A stretch of 64,000 bases of DNA from Dryobates pubescens (Eukaryota; Chordata; Aves; Piciformes; Picidae). Positions 1 to 11,870 of the stretch are shown in pieces; the stretch's first letter is position 1, and every line of letters begins with the position of its first letter. The notes beneath the pieces were generated by a model. The model was not told the DNA's origin and did not search any database. It was given only the letters and a program-made list of their open reading frames with translations. The stretch lies in the NCBI RefSeq assembly GCF_014839835.1, contig NC_071646.1, positions 4,836,001-4,900,000 of the forward strand, read 5' to 3'. A program made the translations under genes and the position numbers.

Positions 1-1131
1 CTCCAGATAGGGAAGCATTGGCCCTGCAGTAGCTCTGCAAGCTTCTGTTGACTAGCATTCTGCTGCTGTCCTGACATTTTCCCCATGCATCTCAGAGCAA
101 CACACCATGGTAAGGATGAGGGAAAGCCAGCTGTGAGAAGCCCAGCTCCATCAGTTCAGTAATTGCCAGGACTCGGGCAGCTACTCTTGTCAGGTAGCAT
201 GGGCATTCAAGAAAGGCAGAGCCAGTTTCCTGGCCAAGAAACCTTCAGGCTGGGATGTCTTGACAGACAGTATAAACTCACAAGCACAGGCATAGCACTC
301 TGATGTAAGAAATTCCTGTGGCCCAGGCACTATGACACATTCTGGACTCTTTGGAAACAACTCTTAAGTCAGGCAGTGACTCAGTTGCTGTATTTCTGCA
401 GTTTCTTCACTCTCCATTACTCTCATTAATATAAAAAAGTGGAACTCACTATTTGCTCCAAGGTAAGGCACTCTGAGATGTTTCATTTACTTGGATAGAA
501 AGAGGCAAACAATTCCATTGGTCTTTTTTTCTAGATGGTTGCTGAGATACATGACAGAGTCACTCATGGGCACCACTGGCCAGTCATGACCATGTTGCAT
601 TCAAACCCTAACAAAGGAGAAACTATAACTTCTTTGGCCTTCCCAGACCAGCTCAAACAAAGCAGGTATTTCAAGTCTGTTGTTTGGGCCCAGCATCTAA
701 GTCAGGACTGTGAAACCAGACAAATAACCACCTGTTTTCTCCCAAGAGAAAAGGACATTTCACAGCATTAGGTTTGTAAAACAGAACCAAGGGAAGAAAG
801 TGGGGGGGGGGGGGAGGGGAAATAATCTCAAGTGTTATCAGCAAAGGTGATCCGGGGACAGACATATTTTAGTGAAGTGTGATTCTACCATCCCAAAAAT
901 AAATCCACTTCTAGAAACTGGCAAATTAAACCTTAAGGGCTCAGGAGAAGTGGCAGAAATAAAGGCTGATTTGTAACAGCAACAGCTCCCAACCTCTGCC
1001 ACGCTGCCTCTTAGATGCCCTCTTTCTCTGCCTCAGCAGAAGTCACAACTAGTCAGTGTGCTTATCCTATTAGAGCCTCAGCCCAGTGCGCAGTGCTATG
1101 GGGACAGGACCAGCCCCTGTGATTCACTCAC
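1..1131. other. DENND2C intron, no exon seen
   Basis: I see no coding exon here on either strand. The next expected DENND2C segment (start of the DENN module) is not present, so it should lie beyond the left edge. The stretch includes a 13-base G run at 802-814, a likely unstable homopolymer. Nothing else is recognisable. Confidence 0.6.
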
Positions 1132-4100
1132 TTTTTGGCTGCTTTTCCGTATCGCTTTCATTCCCACTGGTTTCACCTGAAACACAGAGAGTTTTCACTT
1201 ATTAGCTATGCTGGAGGGAGATGGGCAACACCCAAAGTTGGCAAAGAGAGAGACCTTTAAACTCATCAGATGAACATTACTCAGGGCTGCCCACCTATAC
1301 TGCTCTAAGACCAGCCAGTACTGGCAAACGTGCTACAACAATGAAGTTCAAATGTGAGGTTGATATCAAGTCAGTGTTTCAAATAAACCACCAACTGAAC
1401 ACAGACAAAGAACAGAAACCAGGTGGTTATTCAATGCTGCTGTAGAAGTTAACAGAGTTGCTGAGCACAGTATACTACAAATAAAGACCATACCAGAGCT
1501 GCAAGGACATCACTTCACAGGCACAAAAGTAATGAGCAGAGTAGTGACAAATTTTTAGGTTTGTTCTATTTTTCTGAACAAGCACTTTGAAGCAGCAGCC
1601 CAGCTCTTCAGGCTCAGATCACAGCACCATCTTCCATTTGTGACAGTGTTAAATTTGGGTTAGGCAAGCACTGCAATCCCAGTGGTGCTGAAAGCTCAAC
1701 AATTCCAGTTGCAAGACATGGGGTTTAGCACTGTCACATCAGCCCAGCACCAGCTGCAGGAAGTGATGGTGCCTGGCCTGCCAGCAGTACCCCAGGTTGT
1801 ACAGGAGCTGTGCTCCTCAAGAGGTTTAGAGTAAAGAGAGTGGTGCTGGAGACCTTATACCTTTCACAGGAGGTGCTTCTCTCCCAGCTGGACTGAGCAA
1901 CTTCACTCGTTTCTTTCCACGCTTAGAATCAAAGATCTCCTGTATTTTTAGTACCAGCTGAAATCCAGAGCAGAAGCAGAGGTTAATGTGGGGGTCCAGA
2001 AAAGGGTCCTGGTGCCCACAGGGCTGCAGCACAACAGCTATCATCTAGCAGCACAACACTGGGGAAAAGCTGCCCACATCCTATCAGGAAACCTGGCTCA
2101 GAGACTGTTTACCCGAGTACTTTTAGCACAGCTCACTGGATAACAAACGTGCACAGAAGTTCTGCTGTGAGAGAGAGGTCACTGTTAGCGCGGCACAGAG
2201 CTGACACCAGACCCTACAAGCACTCTGCAAGTTACACCTTGCTGACCAAAGAGACAAAGAAACTGTCTGGCACTGGATCTCTATTTTCTACTAGAGAGGC
2301 CAACTGTACAGGTGCTTGCAAGAATATCTGACAAATCCTCCACCACAAAGGACTCTGAACTCCACAGGCTCTCAAGCATCCCAATTCATAGCGTGCCCAG
2401 AAAAAGCAGAGCTCTGTCAGTGTAAGCTTAGAGTTTGTTTTCATTTAAGTTTCCTGCTGTAGTTGGATGCCAGACAGTAAATTCTCCAAAGTACAACATC
2501 TGGCACAGAACAAGGCTGCTCTAAGCACAGTCCTTGTCCCAGGGTAGTTTGCTATGAATTATGTACTTCCATTTTGCCTAGGTGAGGAAAGACAGTGGGA
2601 CAGAGTAACTGGTCTGTGCTGCAGGGATACCACAGACATGGTCTACTGGAAGAAAAAAATTGGAAAAACCATAGCCCAATGCAGACTAAGCTACAGACAT
2701 GGAAGAAGTCAGCATTTCGACACTCTCTTAACCTTCTTTCCACTGGTAACAATGGCCTTAAAACCAAGGTCATAATGCTTTCTGCACTCCTGTCACAAGC
2801 CCCTCTGGACTCTCCCCTCAGCTGCCAGGTATTCAATGCTGCAGGTGGTTCCTTGCATGTCAAAGCCAGCTAGCACCTCGCTTAATGCAGTGAGCAGGTC
2901 AAGTTCATTCTTGTCTCAAGATAAGAATTCATTAAATGTTCCCACTGAATGTAGGAGGGTGGGGCCCAGCCATTTGTCACCACAAATACTGCATAAAAAA
3001 GGAAGATATTCAGCAAGAGAACCTGTTTTGCAGCTCAAGCCTTCATCCCCAGCTCAGCAAACTAGGCTCAGTCTCATCTTTTCAGATCTATTTCTCCCCA
3101 TTTTCTGGGGTACCCAGTGTTGCTAGCACTATGAGGCTGCAAGAAAGAAAGCAGAATCTGCCTTCTTTCCCCGCTCCTCTATCACCCAGCCTTACCTAGA
3201 GGATTTCCATTTCTCTTCTGGTTTTTGTGCAGCTGAGTCACCAGTGAAAGACACTGGGTGTGTTTAAAGCAGCTATGCATTTCTTAAGCAGCAACTAAGC
3301 TTTTTTTTTTCTTTTTAGACTCCAAATTGTTCTCACTCTCTCAAGCAATCTTGGTTCTATTCCTTGTGAGCAAAAAAGAGTAAAGTGCTTCCTGCATGCA
3401 AATTGCTCCAGATTTTTTGGAGCAGGTTTGCTTTGGGAGAATGTTTTCTTTTCCCCTTCCAGATGAGAGATACTCCACATCATTTTTATAACCCTGCCAT
3501 CTCCTTCCTGATTTTCCAGTCCTACAGTTTGCTTAAAAACACATTCAGGAGTGGCTTGTTACTCTAAAGAACTCAAGGTTTGGGAAGTGTTTTGCAGCTG
3601 GTCAAGTCTACCTCAGTCTTGTGCAATTTGAACAAATGTGCCTAATTTTCACGAGAAAGAAAGATCTACAGAAGTTAATTGTTTTTACCACGGCAAAATT
3701 AGGTTGCTGCCACTACTACAGCTGGAATTTGAGTCCTGTGCACAAGGTGCCACTAAGTTGTTAGCTGCAGCTGTCCTAGAGCACATGCTGCATATTATCA
3801 CTGAGAGACATGAGCTGCCAAGAGTTTGAAATGCCATGCAACAAGTAATGTTTCATGCTTAAATCTCACCCAGGGCAAGTTCTTTCTCCTGCTAGCAGCC
3901 TCTACTGCTCGGAATAGCTTCCACTCAGTCAGTGTGACAGGCAGGGTTGTGTCCTTCACCATCTTCCCTTGGAAACTTGTCTGGGAGGACTTTGCCTCAA
4001 GAGTCTTGCGACTAAGGAAGGGAGGTTTTGGGGGAGGCTAGAAAACAGAATCAGAAGAGATGGTTAAGGATGGGATTAAGCTTTGGTCTAAGCTCAAAGG

Positions 4101-7100
4101 AGTTAGATTACAAACCTCCTGCAGCCTCCTGCTCTACCAAGCTCTATGTCCCACCACACATATTCAAGCACGTCATCAACACCCTCTTGTTCCTGGTCTT
4201 TTGCTCCTTAGCAGCTTAATCGTCTGCCACTGCTATGGCTGCTCATTATAATCTATACTAATAAATAAAAACTAAGGAAAAATCAGTGAAGCAGTAACGT
4301 GGAAAGTGAGGCCACAGGGGAGCACAAACAGGGCACTTGTGGTGATGACTCTCTAAACTCATGACAATTCAATCCTCTCACCCTACCTTGGGAGCCCTGC
4401 TGATTCCCCGGGGGGGTGGTAGCTTCCAGACTGAGGGGACCTTCCACAGGGGTAAGGGCAGCACTCCAATATCTTCATATGGATTCTCTTTTGCAGGGCC
4501 TGGAAAAAGCAGTGGATGGGGGATTTATGAAATGAGATAAAGTCCTGCATTCTTGCAAGGGAGATAAGCAGGGAGAGTGTGCAGTTGTCCACCAAGCTTT
4601 AACAGGGTCTGAGAAAAATCTTTTTAAGATGGATTATGTTCCCCCCACTTGAAGTCAGCTTGGAAAACCTGTACACAGACTCAGCAAAACAAAGCACTTC
4701 TCCCACTGCAGATGAAGTAGCTCTATGGCAAAGCAGCTAATTCTTCAGTGTTCTCACTGATCTGTGTGCAACACTCAAGCAAAGCATTTGAAGAGGTAAC
4801 AAAGAAATCAGCACAGGCCAACACTAGTGACCTTCCATGACATCTGAAATCAGGCAGGATTGCAGACAGTTAATAATACCAACAAAAAAACCCAGATGGG
4901 GAAGACCTTAAAATCCACAGAGCTGGAAAGGGCCTCAATACATTATCAGTTTCATTCCTCCCTCCCCAGCAAATTTGCTACCCTTAAATAAAGTGGGTGC
5001 AGCCCCAGAAGCACAGGCACATACAGATAATGTCCTCGTAGATGTTGTCTTCTGACTGTGTGTAGATGAGCCTGGATCCTGTGGTGTCATTTGTCTCTTC
5101 TCGAAGCCTGTGGCAGCTGCTGGTTGCCATATGGTTGCGGAAGCCCTGGATGTCCTCAAACTCAAAAGATTTCCTAGAGGAAAACCAGTGCAACTTCTTC
5201 TAAAGGCACCTGCATGTACCAGTGAGTTGCTGTCTCCAGTTCACACAGAGGATGGTCCTCTTTGGGACCATCAGACACATGGATTCTCCACTCTGGACTC
5301 TGATTTCCAGGTGCTGAGGTCTAATCCCAGCCAGCAGCTGAGCCCCACATATCCACTCCCTCACTCACCCTCCCCTCCATTGGATGGGGGAGAGAATCAA
5401 AAGGTTGAGATAAAGGCAGTTGAATAGGTAAAGCAAAAGCTGCACAGGCAAGAAAAGCAAAATAAGGGATTCATTCCCTATTGCCCTTGGCAGGCAGCTG
5501 TTCAGCCATCTCCAGGAAAACAGAGCTCCAGCACAGGCAATAGTAACTTGGAAAGACAAATGCCATAACTCAAGAAGTGTCTCACTTCCTCCTTCTTCCC
5601 TGCATTTTTATTGCTGAGCTCATATGACATTATGTGGCTTGGAACACCTCTTTGGTCAGCTGTCCTGGCTGTGTCCCCTCCCAACTTCTTGTGCACCCCA
5701 GCCTGTTAACTGGTGGGGTGCTATGAGGAGCAGAAAAAGCCTTGACTCTGTAAGTACTGCTCAGCAGTACCTAAACCACTGCTGTGGTATCAGTACTGCT
5801 CCCACCACAAATCCAAAACACAGCACCAGACAAGCTACTATTAAAAAACAAAAGAACTCTATCCCAGCCAAAACCAGCACACCAAGCAGGCCCTACTCAC
5901 TCTGTCTGGCAGATTTTAAAATTCAAAATGAAACTGGATGCTCCATGGCCAAGCACACTCCAAGCAGCATGAGACACCCATCCTGTCACAGGGTAAGAAC
6001 CCAAAATGCATTTTGCAGACTAAGCACTTGCAGCAGAACTCACAATTAGGGAACTGCTTTCTGCTGGACTTCTCCTACAACTCCTGTCAAGGGTGTCATT
6101 GAAGTTGCAACTTTTGCATTTTCACACACTTGGCCTCCATTTCAAAAGCATGCCACAGGGGTCACCAAGGAGCTGACAGGGATTTAGCTCATCATAAAAT
6201 TTGGCTTGTTGCTGTATGCTGTGCAACGGTGAAAGGTTTGAGCAGTCCAAGCCACAGTTCCACTTGTGACGCTCCCTCCTCTCTAGCACAGCTGCCCTGG
6301 GCAGCTCATCTGCAAGTAGAACGAGTAGCAAGCTAGCTCTGAGGTTTTCTTCACTCTGCTATAGGCACCCAAGTACAGGAAAGAGGGAAGAATAGCAACA
6401 GAGGCACCTACAGCTGACAGCCTCCAACTTTAAGCAGCGAGAGAATCTTACACTGAGAAAGCCAGAAGATTTAGCAGCCACCCTGCCTCAAGAGAAAGCT
6501 ATTCTGCAATCCATAAATGCAGCTGCAGACCAGCTCAGGGCAAGAAGCAGGCAGAACTTCTCCTGGGGCCAGCATATTGTCACTCAGTTCTGTGTTAGGT
6601 GTGGGACTGACATGTTTGGAGATTTTAGCTAGCTTTGCAAGATTATCAGTAGCAAAAGCGGTGCATAAGCAGTGCTGGAAAGGAGATACTTTGATCCAGA
6701 GACATCCTCTCCCCATCACCAGTACTAGCACTTCCACAAGGATATCGTGGCAAGCCATTTAAACCCATCTAGAAACTGATTTAAGGAAACATGTTTCAGA
6801 CTTGAGAGATGAATCAATGTACCTCTGGGCTCTCCCTCTGATCCTCCTGCTGGCTATTTTCTTCTCAGGATTGTTAGAGCATGACACCAAGTTTCCTCCA
6901 TGCTGCTTCTGCTGGGGAGCTTCCCTGGTGGCACTGGTGTTACAGCTACCAGCACCCTTTTCTGCAAGGTAGCGGAAGGTCCTCTGGGGCTTGGGTGGTG
7001 GGACAGCAGCTGACTTCTCCTTGTGCCCCTCAGCCTCAGAGTAAATGTTTTTCAAGCTTCTCTCTGCCCTGCAGAGACACTTAACTCCTTTGATTTTAAG

Positions 7101-7628
7101 TTCTCTTTCTGTGGAGCTACAGCTCCCTTGCTTCTTCTGAAGATCCAAGGAAGCTGGTGAAGCTTTGCCAGGCACAAGGGGATCTACTCCATTCCACAGA
7201 GCCTGTGAGGTATAGGAGTTCCCTGGGGCCAATGTTGTCCCTGGATCCAGGAAGCCTGCACGCCATTCTCCTTTTTCCTTGGCTTGGGAAGCTAGGCTGT
7301 GTGCACAGGGCTTAAGGTCACTACTGTCATCAGTCTGCAAGCAGCTCTGTGCATCTTCCCTGAAGTCCAAACCCAGGCTCTTTAGATCTTTGGATCCAGT
7401 CTTTCTGCCCTTCTCTGTAAGTTCTGGCTTCACTTTAGGTGGAACATCACAGCTGGGGTCATACGTTACTCCAAAGTCTTTCAGCTGCTGCTTCTCCTTG
7501 CTGGAGCACCCTCGTGTCCTCCCCTCCCACTGGGAGATCTTCTGTTTGATGTTGCGGCAGTGGCTCCGGGAGAGGGTCTGCACAGCAGAGCGAGAGAAGC
7601 TGCTGTCCCCTGATCCTGTTGGGTGCAT
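1132..7628 (-). CDS. DENND2C: DENND2C, 5' half (DENN domain-containing protein 2C), gene continues off the left edge
   Basis: DENND2 proteins are guanine-nucleotide exchange factors, reported for Rab9, that act in endosome-to-Golgi traffic. Six minus-strand coding exons fit one frame: 7628-6823, 5173-5025, 4499-4387, 4037-3870, 1957-1861 and 1176-1132, all GT-AG with matching phases (1,378 nt, about 459 residues). Family landmarks in order are QTLSRSHCRNIKQKISQWEG near the N-terminus, KSFEFEDIQ, YTQSEDNIYEDI, ENPYEDI, DTTLPVTLTEWKLFR, FDSKRGKKRVKL and ETSGNESD. This is the low-complexity region before the DENN module; the uDENN, cDENN and dDENN parts are not in the window. I chose the ATG at 7628 because it has G at -3 and lies 13 residues before the conserved FSR. 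An in-frame ATG at 7679 has a poor context. A strong acceptor just above 7768 suggests this exon carries some 5' UTR. DENND2A or 2D are less likely given the position next to AMPD1 and NRAS. Confidence 0.9.
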
Positions 7629-10600
7629 GGCAAGTGCCAATGTGCTTACAAACACCCCATCTCCAGCCTTGCTCTGCATACATCAGGCTGGCATGAGGCT
7701 CCAAAGCACCCAGTGGTGTCCAAGAGTCCCTAGAAGTCAGCTCTTCAAGGACTAACTGCTAGCAGGACCTGTGGACAAAAGGGGAAAAAACCAAACAATC
7801 AGCTGCCCCCCAGCCACAGCCAGCACCAGGCACTCCCAGCTGCTCTCTGCCTGTTGCTGAAGAACACTGTTCCCCAAACCACCTGCTCAGGACAGGCTTC
7901 CCCACAGAGCCTGTTTCTGCAGCACACATCTGGGAGGGATACCAAAAGGAAGCAGAGGTCTCACTGACTTAAAAAGAAATAAAGAAATAAAATACCACAA
8001 CAGGAACAAAACACAGCTAAGGATGCCAAGAGTCCAAGCTCAAGGAAATTATTTAACAGCACAGTGGCCTCTCAGCAGCAGAGCTCTCAGCCAGCCCCTC
8101 TGCTGCTGGCTTGTGCCAATGCAGGCCAGGCAGCGGTACTCAGTTTCTCCTGATCTGTGGACTGCTCACCTCAGGCAGCACATAGCCAAACCACTGCAGC
8201 ACAATGTCTCTACCAGAGCTCTGAATGCAGCAGAGGCACAGCAAGATACAAAATACTCTACAGAAAGGCAACCACAGCTGCATCTGCAGAGCAGCAGGAC
8301 AGCAGCTGCTGCTTCACACAGGACAGTTGTGACACTTGGGTAAGAGCCCAAGTGCACTCCTCCTCCCAGAAGTGCTCTCCTTCTGCACATGCAAGTAAAA
8401 ACCTGTCTGATGTTCTGCTTGTCAACACCTGACCTATATTTGCCATCAGAGAGCCTGGAGTGCCCTAGTGGGAGACCTCTGCCCCCATGGCCACTCTGCT
8501 CCCCTGCTGCTGCAGGCAGCAAGGGGCCCCTGTCCTGTCCTATAAACAGGCATTGTTTCTGAAACATCCTGAGCCAGAGCAGAGCCATCCTTCCTCAGTC
8601 CCTGTCTGCACAGCCCTGATTAGCAGGACAGGAAAACAGCTTTCCCCTTTCCTATGCCATTTTAGCTGCTCTACAGCAACAATGCTCAGGGCCACTGCTG
8701 AGAACCTGAAGCACAAACTAGCAAAGCAAAGGCTCTGATGAGAAAAGGTAGGCTAGGACAGGGGCAAAACAGCTTCCATATCTTTATCCATAGCAGAAGA
8801 ATGAGGCACATTCATAGCATGTGATAGGTAGCCCTCCTTTTCCAGTTCTTTCTGAAAGCCAGAGAGCACACGAAGCACTTTCCATACAAAGTCTCAAGAC
8901 AATTCCATTTCCTGAAACCACATACTCAAGGAGAGAATGTTGCTAATGTTGTTCAACATCAAAATACTTCAGCGCCGAGCTCAAACCCAGCCTTCACAGG
9001 TGCTGCTGGTACCCCCCCACACACCCCAAGTCCCTTTCCCACACTCACATCGGCAGCTGATTAGCTAAAGGAAGGCACTAACCCATCGCCTTACCTTACC
9101 CTGCTGCACAACAGGCATGAGAACATGCAAATCACTGACTTGGCAAGCCCACACAGCTCTGAAGCAATCTTTCACTCCGTTTATGAGACCCGTGCAGCTC
9201 TAAACCACCTCTTGTCGCCAAGTCTCCTGTGTTGGTAGCCAAACACAAAATAGTTCCTAATCTTCTGAGGCACAGGGAAGCTGCCAGCCCAGTCCTGGAG
9301 GAATGAGGGGACAACCAGGACAGCCAGCACAGCAGCAAGGAGTTCTTCCAGAGTTCTCAGCTACTCCCATTCTGTTCAGCTCCGGAACAACCCTAAAGCT
9401 CTTCTGAACAAAACTCTGCCATGCTGAGACATGGGCAGTACTAAACAAGCAGATTTCATTTCAAAATCAGTAATGCTTCAGGAATGCAGTGTGCTTAGTC
9501 ATTTCCATCACAATACAAAGTAACTCGAGTTATTAACTCATTCAAAGCTTCTGCATGTCACTCTGAGGAACAGAGTTCCACCTCATCAGGTACATGGCCA
9601 CGCAAAGCACAGCCCCTGGACACAGGAAATGTGGTGTTAATCTTAATTACATGGCAAAAGGAGGTTAAACCTGACCTTTGACGTGGTTCCTGACTCTTGT
9701 CCTGATGCAAAAGATGTACCTAGATCTTTGCACTTTCAGTCTTTTTCTGAAGTGATGAAATCCAACCTCTTGAAAGTAGGTTTCTACCCATACTAAAAAA
9801 CCCCAGTGCTTTAAATATGCAAGCCCTGAAGGCACTTACACCTGAGGACACACAAACAGAAGCCAGGATGTACTGGTTTTTAAATCATGGGGGTCTAGCC
9901 TGACTCACACTATCTGAAGGCTCGGGTTAGCACACCACAGGCTGGCTGCATGCCCCAGGAATGCTGCAGCTTCACACAAGAACTAACACTCAAGGTGGGG
10001 ACAGAGAAACAGTTACACTCAAATATGAGTTAACGTGGAGCCATTTCTCAGTACAACCATCAGAGGCATCCCCGAGGGCTGACATCACCATAAAGCCATG
10101 ACTGCTTTCACACTACAGTGACCACCACAGATAGGCTGTGTGTGACCACAACAAAGGTCCTTTCATTCCTTGTGATTGAAAGACACATCACACTCCTGTG
10201 AAGCAGTCAGGACATTTCCATTACTCTAGTAAATACTCTGCTTAAGGCCTTTTCCTCACCTACCCCATCTGCAACTGAATGAACAGCCGGACCAAACTCC
10301 CGCACCTCCCTCCAGCTGACAGGGCTCTCTCAGGGGCTTGTTCAGCAGCTAACTCTCTGTTCCACCTTTCCTTTCCATGCTCATTCCTCATCCTACCTCT
10401 CTGTAACTGACACAACAGGGACAGCAGAAACCACAGCCACCATTCCCCAAATAGCATGTCCAAGCACATCCATTTCCTGGGACTCCTCTTCTAGTTTTTT
10501 TTCTATCATTAGGGCTGATGCAGGTCCTAGCTGTCAGGAAGAGCTCCCATCACTGCTAGGGCTCTATCAAGAGTTGTGGCAGCCAGGTGCACTCAGACAG

Positions 10601-10814
10601 GCTGTATTCAACCATGGCAACTGGAACTACACAGTGAACCAGGAAAGCCAAGGGGAGACTGGTCCAGCATGCCAGGCTGCACCCTGTGCCCTTAGCACTG
10701 CCAGGAAGGGCTTGTGGAATGACTCAGGTCTCTCTACTTCAGTGCAGCAATGCACAAGTATCTAGCACTACCTGAAATGTTACAGCCTACTGAAAAAAAA
10801 AAAAAAAGGTATAT
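7629..10814. other. DENND2C 5' intron or UTR region
   Basis: This lies between the first coding exon of DENND2C and its presumed CpG-island promoter. A good 3' splice site (pyrimidine run then CACAG) ends near 7769, so 7629-7768 is probably the 5' UTR part of the first coding exon. I recognise no further exon or repeat. Confidence 0.5.
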
Positions 10815-11100
10815 AGACTTGGAGACTGGTCGAAGTGGGAGAGGATTTTTGGAGGTTACCTTGTCCAAACACCTGCTCAAGTTGTCCAGGACTATGTTTG
10901 GAGACTCCACAACCTCCCGGGCAACCTGTGACTCGGGTCACTCTCAAAATGAAAAAGTGTTTCCCGACGTTGAAGAACCTCCCGTGTGTCAGTCTGCACC
11001 CACCCGCTCTGGTCCCGTCCCCGAGCGCCGCTGGAAAGAGCCTGGCTGGCTCCTCTCCGCACCCCTCCGCAAGTGTTTCCGTTCATCGGAATGGACGCCC
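10815..11100 (-). mobile_element. CR1 LINE 3' fragment, degenerate
   Basis: The plus strand reads as the reverse complement of a CR1 tail: phrases like 'accttgtccaa', 'ctccacaacctcc', 'gggcaacctgtg' and 'aaaaagtgtttcc' occur in CR1 order. The element is therefore in minus orientation with its 3' end near 10,815 beside an A-run. It is 5'-truncated and diverged, and it merges into the left edge of the DENND2C CpG island, so the right boundary is uncertain. Confidence 0.75.
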
Positions 11101-11870
11101 GGAGCGGGCGGGACAGGCCGAGGCGCTGCGGTGATGCGGGGGCGGCTGCGGCCGGGCTCCAACAAGCGCCCACCGACCCCGTGGGTCCACCGCTCGCTCG
11201 CTCGCTCTTTCCTGCCGCTCTGGGAATCGGCCCACGGCGACACCTGGGACAGAGCAGCCGGCCCCGCAACAAGCCCTCCAGAACCCTGCAGCCGCACCAG
11301 GGACCGGCGAGCGCCGGCCGGTCGCCCGCAGGCGCCCACCGGATCAGGATGGGGAAACGGCGCCGTAGGGCTCCCTCACCGGATCGCAGCGGGGCCGAGC
11401 TCCCGCCGGGGCTGGCAGCGAGCGCAGCCTCGCGCCGAGACCAGCAGTCCCCCGGGCCCGGCCGGCTCCGCCGCCAGCGTCCACTCCGGACGTCCCAAGC
11501 CCAGCCGCGACTACGCCTCAGCGACCCCACGGCAAGCACGAATCTGCCCCCTCTGGCCAGGGCCCCGCCGCGCCGCCCGGTCCCGCTCTCCCCGCCCCGT
11601 CTCACCCGGTGCCGTTGCCTGGGCCCGGGCCCGGCCCCGCTCCCACAGAACGCTCCCGGCGCGCACCGTGCCGCCCCCATTGGCTCTCGCGGCCGCCCCT
11701 CAGGCGCAACCCCGCCCCGTCCCGCCGCAGGCTCCTGGCTGCTCGTACACTGCCTTTTACTGTGCGCCCGCCGCCGCCAACCCGGCTTCCAGCGCGGCCC
11801 CCGGCACGCCGGGCCGCTGGCCCGAGACCCCAGAGTCCACCCCAACTCCTAGTCGTTTTTCAGGCCCTCG
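11000..11870 (-). promoter_or_regulatory. CpG island, probable DENND2C promoter
   Basis: The sequence is very GC-rich with dense CpG, in contrast to the flanks. It lies upstream of the first DENND2C coding exon on the minus strand. The last AMPD1 exon begins at its right edge, so the island overlaps the AMPD1 3' end. No TATA box is evident. The transcription start was not identified. Confidence 0.65.
11756..11761 (-). terminator. candidate AMPD1 poly(A) signal, AGTAAA variant
   Basis: The minus strand reads AGTAAA 88 nt downstream of the AMPD1 stop, inside GC-rich sequence that has no AATAAA. AGTAAA is a known weaker variant. A short AMPD1 3' UTR would keep the transcript out of the DENND2C promoter. 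The assignment is by position only. Confidence 0.35.

Noticed and set aside
4918-4975. Possible short CR1 tail ('gagctggaaagggcctcaa')
   Set aside because: Too short and diverged to support by eye.
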